Shown: positions 1 through 5,976 of the stretch, one piece after another | Numbering within the stretch: the first letter of the stretch is position 1 | How the letters are laid out: every line of letters begins with the position of its first letter | Origin: Bacillaceae bacterium UBA7792 | GTDB taxonomy: Bacteria > Bacillota > Bacilli > Bacillales > Cytobacillaceae | NCBI GenBank assembly: GCA_002480735.1 | Contig: DLCS01000117.1 | Coordinates: 1 to 15,211 of the forward strand | Length of the DNA: 15,211 nucleotides | Direction of reading: 5' to 3' | Notes under the pieces: model-generated | Database searches by the model: none | The model's input: the letters and a program-made list of their open reading frames with translations, nothing else | What the model was told of the DNA's origin: nothing | Made by a program: the position numbers and the translations under genes

Positions 1-71
1 GACCTGAATGAGTCCCGATTATGTGCGAATCGGGACTCATTCAGGTCTAAAAGAAGTAACCGAGTCCCGAT
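1..71. repeat. palindromic intergenic repeat (REP-like), possibly cut by the window edge
   Basis: Positions 1-20 and 28-47 are perfect inverted repeats of 20 bases around a 7-base loop (atgtgcg). The inner core GAGTCCCGAT recurs a third time at 62-71, after a 14-base spacer, which suggests a tandem array of half-units rather than a simple terminator. There is no T-run on the plus-strand side. It lies just beyond the 3' end of the minus-strand gene at 100-1011, so the hairpin could also end or protect that transcript. The left boundary is unknown because the window starts inside or at the edge of the element. Confidence 0.75.
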
Positions 72-99
72 ATTCACATATTAGTAGGCTTTCTACCAA

Positions 100-1011
100 T
101 TATCGATGCTCCTTATATGTATTCGCCTTTGACAGTGATTGAATCAGACTCACTTCTTCCTCCGTCAACGGCTTCGAGTTGACCGCCTTTACATTCGCTT
201 TTAATTGCTCAACTGAACTTGCACCCACAATAACAGAAGCAACGGCAGGATGGGCGAGATTGTAGCGAAGGGCGATTTCGGTTAATGGGCGGCCTTTCGC
301 TACTTTGTCCTTCAAGGCAACAATAAGCTCCTTCAGTTCCTCTGCAGTATAATCTAAATAACCGCTTCCCGATAATTTCGCCAATGCTTTTTCCGTCAAC
401 AAGCCTTTGGCAAGAGATCCGCGTGTGACGACACTAATCTTATTCTTATGAAGAAGCGGCAATGCCTCTTCCTCTGGTCTGCGGTCAAGAATGCTGTATT
501 GCATCATGTTGGAGACGATATTTGCTCGATTCACATATTCCCGAATAACATTCGGACGAATGGAAGAGATCCCATAATAACGAATGAATCCTTCTTCACG
601 TAATTCTTCAAATGCCTCAATTGTTTCATCAATCGGGTCGTCCAGCGTTCCCCCGTGTAGCTGATACAAATCGATGTAATCGGTGCTGAGCTTTTTTAAG
701 CTCTGTTTAACCGCTTCCTTAATATAGCCTTTGGAGGGATCCCAGCTCCAGCTATCTTTCTGTTCGGTCCAGCGGTTCCCCACCTTCGTTGCTAACAGTA
801 CCTGATCCCTTACCTTTTTCAGTGCCTTTCCGACGATTTCCTCATTGACACCAAAATCATACAAATCTGCTGTATCAAAGTAGTTAATCCCCGCTTCCAA
901 AGCAGCGTCGATGATTTTTTCAGCGTGAGTTGCATCTGTTCCAAGTGACATGCAGCCAAGTCCGATTTCGCTCACCATTAAATCGGATGTGCCTAATTGA
1001 TTTTTCTTCAT
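100..1011 (-). CDS. yqkF: aldo/keto reductase, YqkF type
   Basis: This is an NAD(P)H-dependent aldo/keto reductase, a soluble TIM-barrel oxidoreductase; the physiological substrate is unknown. Numbered from the preferred start, the AKR tetrad is visible: Asp46 and Tyr51 in FDTADLYD, Lys76 in LATKVG and His119 in DLYQLHG. The N-terminal GTSDLMVSEIGLGCMSLG and the C-terminal VASVIVGASSVEQL cofactor-binding region are also typical. I chose the ATG at 1011 because AGAGGTG lies six bases upstream of it; the in-frame ATG at 1032 would add seven residues (MALEVKQ) that include this ribosome binding site. The product is 303 residues, close to B. subtilis YqkF. It follows mciZ on the same strand after 50 bp, the order known from B. 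subtilis. No intact terminator is seen beyond a weak hairpin at 80-100 that overlaps the stop. Confidence 0.93.
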   Translation of the reverse strand: MKKNQLGTSDLMVSEIGLGCMSLGTDATHAEKIIDAALEAGINYFDTADLYDFGVNEEIVGKALKKVRDQVLLATKVGNRWTEQKDSWSWDPSKGYIKEAVKQSLKKLSTDYIDLYQLHGGTLDDPIDETIEAFEELREEGFIRYYGISSIRPNVIREYVNRANIVSNMMQYSILDRRPEEEALPLLHKNKISVVTRGSLAKGLLTEKALAKLSGSGYLDYTAEELKELIVALKDKVAKGRPLTEIALRYNLAHPAVASVIVGASSVEQLKANVKAVNSKPLTEEEVSLIQSLSKANTYKEHR

Positions 1012-1061
1012 TTGTTTCACCTCTAAGGCCATTGTAACGGTAGCGGATAAGAGAAAACAAA

Positions 1062-1202
1062 TTAGGAGCTCTTTTCCTTAGGTATGGATTGAATCCAGTC
1101 TTGAAGCCCATCATAATGTTGTTGATATTCTATTAGCTTTTCCCGTATTTCCCAAGCTTTTCCGACAAGGATGATCCCTTTCTTGTGAACATACAGCTTC
1201 AT
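1062..1202 (-). CDS. mciZ: MciZ, mother-cell inhibitor of FtsZ
   Basis: This is a 46-residue protein beginning MKLYVHKKGIILVGKAWEIR, followed by EKLIEYQQHYDGLQDWIQ. It matches B. subtilis MciZ (40 residues) in the central GKAWEIR..L.EY and the later DWI segment. In B. subtilis MciZ is made in the mother cell during sporulation and binds the C-terminal polymerisation face of FtsZ, capping filaments and preventing further division. The gene sits between nudF (divergent) and yqkF (downstream, same strand), exactly the B. subtilis position. The start is supported by GGGAGG seven bases upstream. The C-terminal tail (IPKEKSS) is several residues longer than in B. subtilis. It is easily missed in annotation because of its size. 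The identification rests on remembered sequence similarity and synteny. Confidence 0.88.
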   Translation of the reverse strand: MKLYVHKKGIILVGKAWEIREKLIEYQQHYDGLQDWIQSIPKEKSS

Positions 1203-1230
1203 CTCTCTGCCTCCCACCTAAGTATGCTAC

Positions 1231-1260
1231 ACTATATGTTGTGAACAATTAGGAATAGAA
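1231..1260 (-). promoter_or_regulatory. candidate sigma-E promoter for mciZ
   Basis: On the minus strand, TTCTATTC (1260-1253) and CATATAGT (1238-1231) are separated by 14 bases. The second box matches the sigma-E -10 consensus CATAYAHT at seven of eight positions; the first matches KMATATTT at five of eight. The transcript would start near 1224, giving a leader of about 20 bases with the mciZ ribosome binding site inside it. MciZ is known to be sigma-E dependent in B. subtilis. The -35 box overlaps the leader of divergent nudF. Confidence 0.4.
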
Positions 1261-1274
1261 CAGGAGTGACATAT

Positions 1275-1826
1275 ATGAGTCGCCTTGAGGAAAAAACAAT
1301 CTCATCGGAGCCCATTTTTCCTGGAAAAATCATTACTCTCCAGGTCGATGAAGTAGAGCTGCCCAATGGCCGAACCTCGAAGAGAGAAATCGTCAAGCAT
1401 CCTGGCGCTGTGGCGATCCTGCCGTTAACAAATGATAATAACATCGTCATGGTGGAGCAGTTCCGAAAGCCGCTAGAACGAACCATCGTGGAAATCCCTG
1501 CTGGCAAGCTTGAAAAAGGGGAGGAACCGCGAGAAACAGCCATTAGAGAATTGGAAGAAGAAACTGGCTACGAGTGTGATTCGCTTGAATGGCTCATTTC
1601 TTTTTATACTTCACCAGGCTTTGCCGATGAAATCGTCCATTTATATATAGCGAAAGGTCTTAAAAAGAAGAAGGATGCGGCAACACTGGATGAGGACGAA
1701 TTCGTCAATCTGTTAGAGATATCTTTAGATGAGGCGATTCAGCTCATAAAGGAGCAAAAAATCTATGATGCAAAGACAGTCTATGCTGTTACTTACTTAC
1801 AATTACAAGAGGCGATGAAAAAATGA
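1275..1826 (+). CDS. nudF: ADP-ribose pyrophosphatase (Nudix hydrolase)
   Basis: NudF hydrolyses ADP-ribose to AMP and ribose 5-phosphate, removing a reactive sugar nucleotide from the cytoplasm. The complete Nudix box G-x5-E-x7-R-E-L-x-E-E-x-G-Y spans residues 77-99, with metal ligands in RELEEE. The segment SPGFADEIVHLY after the box is typical of ADP-ribose pyrophosphatases. The ATG at 1275 is chosen because CAGGAGTGA lies eight bases upstream; a GTG at 1266 is in frame but falls inside that ribosome binding site. The product is 183 residues, against about 185 in B. subtilis. Its stop overlaps the start of the next gene by four bases (ATGA), so the two are translationally coupled. I could not identify a convincing promoter for it in the short divergent region. 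Confidence 0.95.
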   Translation: MSRLEEKTISSEPIFPGKIITLQVDEVELPNGRTSKREIVKHPGAVAILPLTNDNNIVMVEQFRKPLERTIVEIPAGKLEKGEEPRETAIRELEEETGYECDSLEWLISFYTSPGFADEIVHLYIAKGLKKKKDAATLDEDEFVNLLEISLDEAIQLIKEQKIYDAKTVYAVTYLQLQEAMKK

Positions 1827-2992
1827 AGCCTTATTATGTGGACCTACATATTCATATCGGTAGGACTCAGTCAGGAAAGGCCGTCAAAATTACAGGTGCG
1901 AAGAGTTTGACATTCTCTAATATTATTGAGCATGCCCGTGATTTGAAGGGGCTAAATATGATCGGGATCATCGATTGTCACTCCCCAGAGGTCATTATTG
2001 AAATGGAAGGGCTGCTTGAGGCAGGAGAGCTGATTCAGCATGAGAAGGGCGGACTTTTTTACAGCGGGATGACAATAATTCCAGGGTCCGAGCTTGAAAT
2101 CTATGATGAGGGTACGAATGGACCGATTCACGTCCTTTGTTATTTTCCTTCCCTTGCAATCATGAAGGATTTTTCAGGCTGGCTTTCCCATCATTTGAAA
2201 AATATTAATTTGAGCTCACAGCGTGTATACGTTACGGGTCGAGAGCTTCAGGCAAAGGTGAAGGAAATGGGAGGATTATTCATCCCAGCCCATGTGTTTA
2301 CCCCCTTTAAGAGTCTATATGGAAAAGGGGTTCACATCTCCTTAACCGAGGTATTTGAGCCTGATCTGATCGATGGGATCGAGCTCGGCTTAAGCTCGAA
2401 TACAGAAATGGCTGATCAAATAGCTGAAATACACCGATATCCATATCTATCTAATTCAGATGCTCATTCTCTCGCTAAGATTGCCCGTGAATATCAAGCG
2501 ATTCAAATGAAGGAGCCAACATTCACTAACCTACAGGAGGCCCTGCAAGGAAAAAATAATCAGCGCATTGTGGCCAATTATGGCTTAGACCCACTGCTAG
2601 GGAAATACCATCAAACCGTTTGTGAAAAATGCTTGTCCCCTGCAAGCTTTGATATGGAGGAATGCTCAAACTGTGGCCATCATAAATTCACAAAGGGTGT
2701 GGCAGAAAGAATCAAGGAATTAAAGACTGCGGAAACGGGACCAACTACTAGGCCGCCCTACATCCATCAGGTTCCTTTGCAGTTCATTCCAGGGCTCGGT
2801 CCGAAGCTGCTAGAAAAGCTGCTCAACCATTTCGGAACAGAGATGGCGATTCTTCATGAAGTGCCGCCTGAGGCGCTAGCACAGGTTGTGCCGACAAAGA
2901 TAGCCGACCTTATTGTCCGTGCGAGAGAGGGAACATTGTCCTTCGACGCAGGTGGCGGAGGCCGGTACGGAAGGGTATCCAATTTGGAATAG
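1823..2992 (+). CDS. yqxK: endonuclease Q family protein (PHP domain, zinc motif, HhH)
   Basis: This 389-residue protein belongs to the TIGR00375/YqxK family, which is related to archaeal endonuclease Q. That enzyme cuts DNA 5' of deaminated bases such as uracil and hypoxanthine. A PHP metal-dependent domain is visible from its ligand-like residues: His9 and His11 (DLHIHIG), Asp51 and His53 (IDCHSPE), Glu90 (GSELEI), His103, His157 (PAHVF), and Asp213 and His215 (NSDAHS). A four-cysteine zinc motif follows (Cys267, Cys270, Cys281, Cys284), then a helix-hairpin-helix DNA-binding segment (FIPGLGPKLLEKLL, residues 321-334). The same order occurs in EndoQ. The gene overlaps nudF by four bases. 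Activity is inferred from family architecture; some databases list YqxK only as a putative hydrolase or helicase. Confidence 0.82.
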   Translation: MKPYYVDLHIHIGRTQSGKAVKITGAKSLTFSNIIEHARDLKGLNMIGIIDCHSPEVIIEMEGLLEAGELIQHEKGGLFYSGMTIIPGSELEIYDEGTNGPIHVLCYFPSLAIMKDFSGWLSHHLKNINLSSQRVYVTGRELQAKVKEMGGLFIPAHVFTPFKSLYGKGVHISLTEVFEPDLIDGIELGLSSNTEMADQIAEIHRYPYLSNSDAHSLAKIAREYQAIQMKEPTFTNLQEALQGKNNQRIVANYGLDPLLGKYHQTVCEKCLSPASFDMEECSNCGHHKFTKGVAERIKELKTAETGPTTRPPYIHQVPLQFIPGLGPKLLEKLLNHFGTEMAILHEVPPEALAQVVPTKIADLIVRAREGTLSFDAGGGGRYGRVSNLE

Positions 2993-3006
2993 TAGAATTC
3001 TTCATA

Positions 3007-3044
3007 GACCAGCTCATACATGAAACGGTGAGCTGGTCGTTTTT
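3007..3044 (+). terminator. rho-independent terminator after yqxK
   Basis: GACCAGCTCA (3007-3016) pairs perfectly with TGAGCTGGTC (3029-3038) around a 12-base loop, followed by GTTTTTG. It ends the nudF-yqxK unit before spoIIM. Confidence 0.85.
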
Positions 3045-3171
3045 GTGATTTCACTTGTAAAGCTTCATAGGTGAACTTGTTTTCTCCATATAAGCGGGCG
3101 TTGTGAACCCATGCGCATAAGGCGGTAGAAGAATTACATTTTCTAGTAGAGTGATTTTACTAGATTTTCAT

Positions 3172-3200
3172 GCATAACGAGAGGGTGGTAGACATACATT
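3172..3200 (+). promoter_or_regulatory. sigma-E promoter of spoIIM
   Basis: GCATAACG (3172-3179) and CATACATT (3193-3200) are separated by 13 bases. The -10 box is a perfect match to the sigma-E consensus CATAYAHT, and the -35 box carries the GCATA part of KMATATTT. Transcription would begin near 3207, 16 bases before AGGAGG. spoIIM is a known sigma-E gene. A short inverted repeat TCTAGTA/TACTAGA (3142-3148 and 3158-3164) lies just upstream; its meaning is unknown. Confidence 0.75.
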
Positions 3201-3235
3201 TTTATTAGTCTATTTATTCTCTAGGAGGAAAAAGC

Positions 3236-3877
3236 ATGAGGAAAAGGATGTACCAGGATATCGTCACCATACACTTTCGAGAACATTCGTCCATCTACTT
3301 ATTTGTCGTTGTACTTTTCCTAATGGGTGTTATATTTGGTGCCATTGTCGTCAACAGTCTAAGTTTTTCGCAGAAGGAAGATTTATTCTATTATTTATCT
3401 CAGTTTTTTGGCCAGGTTTCAGATGATAAGGTAGCGGCTTCAAATGATTTGCTTTGGCAAAGCTTCATGCACAACAGCAAATTTATCGGCTTAATGTGGA
3501 TTTTGGGTATTTCTATTATTGGTTTGCCCGTCATCCTTATCATTTTATTTATTAAAGGGCTTGTTGTAGGATTTACGGTAGGCTTTCTCGTTAATCAAAT
3601 GAGCTGGGATGGATTTATTCTTTCCTTCGTTTCCATCCTTCCGCAAAATCTTATTATCATTCCGGTGTTTGTTTTTGGAGCCACTTTATCCGTAGCCTTT
3701 TCACTAAAGATGATTCGAAGGCAATTTATGAAAAAACTTAGTCAGCCAATCCTCCCGTTATTTGGAAGATATGGTCTTGCTCTTGTAGGCGCCCTCCTCC
3801 TTCTTGTCGCTGCTGCGAGCATTGAGGCTTATATATCACCAATGCTGATGAAGCTAGTGGTGAATATAATTGAGTAA
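3236..3877 (+). CDS. spoIIM: stage II sporulation protein M
   Basis: SpoIIM is the polytopic membrane member of the SpoIID-SpoIIM-SpoIIP complex, which degrades septal peptidoglycan and drives the mother cell membrane round the forespore during engulfment. The 213 residues match the usual family length. A short cytoplasmic N-terminus (about 1-18) precedes a first membrane segment (19-43), a soluble stretch (44-78) and a run of hydrophobic segments (about 80-120, 128-157 and 178-204). The conserved EAYISP near residue 197 is a family hallmark. The start has AGGAGG seven bases upstream. It is a single-gene unit between the yqxK terminator and the fur regulatory region, with its own sigma-E promoter, which fits mother cell expression. 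Confidence 0.96.
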   Translation: MRKRMYQDIVTIHFREHSSIYLFVVVLFLMGVIFGAIVVNSLSFSQKEDLFYYLSQFFGQVSDDKVAASNDLLWQSFMHNSKFIGLMWILGISIIGLPVILIILFIKGLVVGFTVGFLVNQMSWDGFILSFVSILPQNLIIIPVFVFGATLSVAFSLKMIRRQFMKKLSQPILPLFGRYGLALVGALLLLVAAASIEAYISPMLMKLVVNIIE

Positions 3878-3976
3878 AAAAATGATCTTAAAATTGTAGA
3901 AAAAACAACTAAATACTAGTAAACTGTTTTTAAGATAATAGAAGAAGAGTCAAAATACACTAAATTTTTTATCATA

Positions 3977-3991
3977 TTAGAATCATTATCA
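3977..3991. promoter_or_regulatory. Fur/PerR-type operator upstream of fur
   Basis: TTAGAATCATTATCA is a 7-1-7 inverted repeat that agrees at 12 of 14 informative positions with the Fur box TGATAATNATTATCA, and equally at 12 of 14 with the PerR box TTATAATNATTATAA. It lies about 25 bases upstream of the fur -35 box. fur is PerR-controlled in B. subtilis, so PerR, Fur or both could bind here; the sequence does not decide between them. Confidence 0.6.
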
Positions 3992-4001
3992 TTCCTTTTT
4001 T

Positions 4002-4018
4002 AAAATGATTTTCATTTT
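4002..4018. promoter_or_regulatory. second palindrome overlapping the fur -35 box
   Basis: AAAATGATTTTCATTTT is a perfect inverted repeat with 7-base arms and a 3-base centre. It resembles the GATTTTCAT style of Fur-family sites, though its match to the 15-base Fur box is weaker (10 of 14 in register 4006-4020). It touches the -35 element, a position suited to repression. Confidence 0.45.
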
Positions 4019-4044
4019 GAAATTGCTTGAGTCTCTGTTATAAT
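4017..4044 (+). promoter_or_regulatory. sigma-A promoter of fur
   Basis: TTGAAA (4017-4022) and TATAAT (4039-4044) are separated by 16 bases: five of six and six of six matches to the vegetative consensus. Transcription would begin near 4051, leaving a 27-base leader that holds GGGGAGG. Confidence 0.8.
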
Positions 4045-4077
4045 AAGAGGGTGAAAGTAGCGGGGAGGACTATCGTT

Positions 4078-4524
4078 ATGGAAAGCAGAATTGAAAGAAT
4101 CAAAAAACATCTACATTCATCCAGCTATAAATTGACACCGCAGCGCGAAGCTACCGTGCGGGTGCTCCTTGAACATGAAGAGGATCATTTGAGTGCTGAA
4201 GATGTGTACCTCCTTGTGAAAGAAAAATCACCTGAAATTGGACTCGCAACGGTTTATAGAACACTAGAGTTACTGACTGAATTGAAAATAGTAGACAAAA
4301 TTAATTTTGGTGACGGTGTTTCACGCTATGATTTAAGACAGGAAGGTGCAGCACATTTTCACCATCATCTTGTTTGTATAGAGTGTGGAGCCGTAGATGA
4401 AATCCAGGAAGATTTGCTAGAAGATGTAGAAGCAATTGTGGAAAAAAGATGGAACTTTCAAATCAAAGATCATCGTTTGACCTTTCACGGTATTTGCTAC
4501 CGTTGCCAAGATAAAGAAGAATAA
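4078..4524 (+). CDS. fur: ferric uptake regulator Fur
   Basis: Fur is an iron-responsive dimeric repressor of iron uptake and siderophore genes. The N-terminal winged helix (about 1-85) includes KLTPQREATVRVLL and the recognition region EIGLATVYRTLELL (residues 53-66). The C-terminal metal and dimer domain has the histidine cluster AAHFHHH (His93, His95-97) and two CxxC pairs, Cys100/Cys103 and Cys140/Cys143, for the structural zinc. The product is 148 residues and nearly identical in pattern to B. subtilis Fur (149). A longer reading from a TTG at 4027 is rejected because that codon lies inside the promoter; the ATG at 4078 has GGGGAGG nine bases upstream. The gene is monocistronic between its own promoter and a terminator. 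Confidence 0.97.
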   Translation: MESRIERIKKHLHSSSYKLTPQREATVRVLLEHEEDHLSAEDVYLLVKEKSPEIGLATVYRTLELLTELKIVDKINFGDGVSRYDLRQEGAAHFHHHLVCIECGAVDEIQEDLLEDVEAIVEKRWNFQIKDHRLTFHGICYRCQDKEE

Positions 4525-4529
4525 AAAAC

Positions 4530-4560
4530 AAGCCTTTTCCAACACGGAGAGGGCTTTTTT
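4530..4560 (+). terminator. rho-independent terminator after fur
   Basis: AAGCCTTTTCC (4530-4540) pairs with GGAGAGGGCTT (4546-4556), including a few G-T pairs, around the loop aacac, and runs straight into a T-tract ending at 4560. It lies six bases after the fur stop. Confidence 0.85.
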
Positions 4561-4572
4561 GATGTATATTTC

Positions 4573-4603
4573 TTGTCCTAACTGGCATACCCTTCAATAT
4601 AAG
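4573..4603 (+). promoter_or_regulatory. weak candidate vegetative promoter for yqzK-xerD
   Basis: TTGTCC (4573-4578) matches the -35 consensus at four of six bases. CAATAT (4595-4600, 16-base spacer) or TATAAG (4598-4603, 19-base spacer) could serve as -10. This is the only gap between the fur terminator and yqzK, so a promoter is expected somewhere here, but the boxes are not convincing. Confidence 0.3.
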
Positions 4604-4625
4604 GATTTTTTTGGAGGAAACGGAC

Positions 4626-4853
4626 ATGAAATCGTGGCTAAAGCTTGTTGTCAAAACGCTAAAGGTATTTTTGCTTTTCACGGCATGCACAATTCTTTTT
4701 TACTATGGTATGATGTGGGTAAATGAAGAATATCAAAATTATCACCGCTATGACGAGCCAAGTGGCAAGGCTGTGAAAGTATCGGCAAATCCAGCTGAGG
4801 AAGAATCCAGCTGGTTTGATCGACTTATTTTGTTTTATTTAAACGGGGAGTAA
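4626..4853 (+). CDS. yqzK: YqzK family small membrane protein (DUF4227)
   Basis: This 75-residue protein has one membrane segment (about residues 11-31, KTLKVFLLFTACTILFYYGM) followed by a conserved soluble tail: NEEYQNYHRYDEP near 33-45 and WFDRLILFYLNGE at the end. The conserved YQNYHRYD and LFYxxGE patterns match YqzK, which sits between fur and xerD in B. subtilis; its function is unknown. I take the ATG at 4626, which has GGAGG eight bases upstream, rather than a TTG at 4611 that overlaps this site. The stop is six bases before xerD, and the xerD ribosome binding site GGGGAG lies inside the last codons, so the two are probably co-transcribed and coupled. Confidence 0.87.
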   Translation: MKSWLKLVVKTLKVFLLFTACTILFYYGMMWVNEEYQNYHRYDEPSGKAVKVSANPAEEESSWFDRLILFYLNGE

Positions 4854-4859
4854 TGACTA

Positions 4860-5753
4860 ATGGAGCTGCAGCTAAAGGATTTTACCCATTTTTTATTAGT
4901 AGAAAAAGGACTAGCTCAAAATACAATTGTCTCTTATGAGCGGGACCTTAAAAGTTATATCGCATTCTTACAAAAGAATGAAGGGTTAACGAGCTTAAAG
5001 GATGTTCAAAGAATTCAGATTGTTCGTTTCTTAGAAACCCTGAAGGAGCAAGGGAAATCGGCTAAGACGCTGGCGCGACACGTGGCATCGATTCGCGCCT
5101 TCCATCAATTTTTGTTAAGAGAGAAGGTAGCGGATCAGGATCCGTCCGTCCATATTGACACACCAAGGCTTGAGCGCTCGCTGCCAAAGGTGCTGAGCAT
5201 GGGCGAGGTGGAACGGCTGCTAGATTTTCCAAAGGAGCACGACCATTATGGCTTAAGGGATAAAGCAATGCTTGAGCTGCTTTATGCGACTGGTATCCGG
5301 GTGAGTGAACTGATTGGTTTAGATATCGGGGATGCTCATTTATCAATGGGTTTCATTCGTTGTATTGGAAAGGGGAACAAGGAACGGATTATCCCACTTG
5401 GCTCAAAGGCAACTGATGCCATTCAGAAATATTTAGATGAGGGGCGTCCTCAATTTGTTTCAAAGAAGTACAAAGATGAGGCATTATTTTTGAATCATCA
5501 TGGAAGAAGATTAACAAGACAGGGTTTTTGGAAGATACTAAAACGCCTGACTCAGGAAGCAGGGATTGAGAAGGATTTAACTCCGCATACATTGCGCCAT
5601 TCCTTTGCGACTCATTTGCTTGAAAATGGAGCAGATTTAAGGGCAGTACAAGAAATGCTTGGGCATGCGGATATATCAACCACTCAAATCTACACCCATG
5701 TGACAAAGCTACGACTAAAGGATGTGTATACCCAATTTCATCCTCGAGCTTAA
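4860..5753 (+). CDS. xerD: tyrosine recombinase XerD
   Basis: XerD acts with a partner recombinase (CodV or XerC) at the dif site to resolve chromosome dimers before division. The N-terminal SAM-like core-binding domain covers about residues 1-85 ([20 protein letters not shown]), and the catalytic domain about 108-290. The full catalytic set is visible: Arg147 (ATGIRVSEL), Lys171 (GKGNKERI), His243 and Arg246 ([10 protein letters not shown]), His269 ([10 protein letters not shown]) and the nucleophile Tyr278 (IYTHV). At 297 residues it has normal length. The neighbours fur and yqzK upstream and deoB downstream are those of chromosomal xerD in Bacillus, so this is the housekeeping recombinase and not a phage or transposon integrase. 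Confidence 0.95.
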   Translation: MELQLKDFTHFLLVEKGLAQNTIVSYERDLKSYIAFLQKNEGLTSLKDVQRIQIVRFLETLKEQGKSAKTLARHVASIRAFHQFLLREKVADQDPSVHIDTPRLERSLPKVLSMGEVERLLDFPKEHDHYGLRDKAMLELLYATGIRVSELIGLDIGDAHLSMGFIRCIGKGNKERIIPLGSKATDAIQKYLDEGRPQFVSKKYKDEALFLNHHGRRLTRQGFWKILKRLTQEAGIEKDLTPHTLRHSFATHLLENGADLRAVQEMLGHADISTTQIYTHVTKLRLKDVYTQFHPRA

Positions 5754-5770
5754 AAGGTTCATAGAATAGT

Positions 5771-5803
5771 AGAAAAAGCTTCCCGTAAGAGGTAGCTTTT
5801 TCT
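5771..5803 (+). terminator. terminator after xerD
   Basis: AGAAAAAGCT (5771-5780) pairs perfectly with AGCTTTTTCT (5794-5803) around a 13-base loop that can add C-G pairs. The T-rich right arm serves as the U-tract. It lies 17 bases after the xerD stop. Confidence 0.75.
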
Positions 5804-5832
5804 TGTTTATTCCTGATTTATTTTGGTAAAAT
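5803..5832 (+). promoter_or_regulatory. candidate promoter of the deoB-punA-pdp unit
   Basis: TTGTTT (5803-5808) and TAAAAT (5827-5832) are separated by 18 bases. The -10 box is good (five of six) and the -35 box poor, which would fit a regulated promoter. A start near 5839 falls inside the palindrome that follows. The leader to the deoB ATG would be about 138 bases. Confidence 0.4.
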
Positions 5833-5836
5833 ATAG

Positions 5837-5854
5837 TTGTCAGACTTCTGACAA
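5837..5854. promoter_or_regulatory. perfect 8-2-8 palindrome, likely operator for deoB
   Basis: TTGTCAGACTTCTGACAA has two perfect 8-base arms around CT. It has no T-run after it and lies just downstream of the candidate -10 box, across the expected transcription start, a classic repressor position. The TTGT...ACAA ends are seen in sites of several repressor families, including GntR types. I cannot name the protein that binds it. Confidence 0.6.
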
Positions 5855-5976
5855 ATCAATTTTTACTTGTATTCAGAGAAGAAGCTGGGAAAAGTAAGAA
5901 AGCATTTGATAGTTGGAAAAAAAGTTAAATTTAAGATCCGATTCTTGATACTTTGGATTGTATAGGAGGAGTAGGA

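Noticed and set aside
1..71. CRISPR array at the left edge
   Set aside because: The repeats are inverted with short unequal spacing and there are no cas genes, so the pattern is a palindromic repeat and not a CRISPR array.
920..1114. 64-codon minus-strand frame overlapping the ends of yqkF and mciZ
   Set aside because: It overlaps both supported genes in another frame and resembles no known protein.
3885..3936. Possible terminator after spoIIM (ATCTTAAAA paired with TTTTAAGAT)
   Set aside because: The stem is only nine A-T-rich pairs, the loop is 34 bases and there is no following T-run, so it would be too weak to call.
4027..4077. Longer Fur starting at a TTG at 4027
   Set aside because: The TTG lies between the -35 and -10 boxes of the fur promoter and would be upstream of the transcript; the ATG at 4078 has a proper ribosome binding site.
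4860..5753. Tyrosine recombinase as a sign of a mobile element
   Set aside because: Its sequence and its neighbours yqzK and deoB are those of the chromosomal xerD gene; no attachment sites or cargo genes are seen.
5897..5910. Possible catabolite-responsive (cre) site AGAAAGCATTTGAT in the deoB leader
   Set aside because: It lacks the central CG and has several mismatches to the cre consensus; chance similarity is likely in AT-rich DNA.
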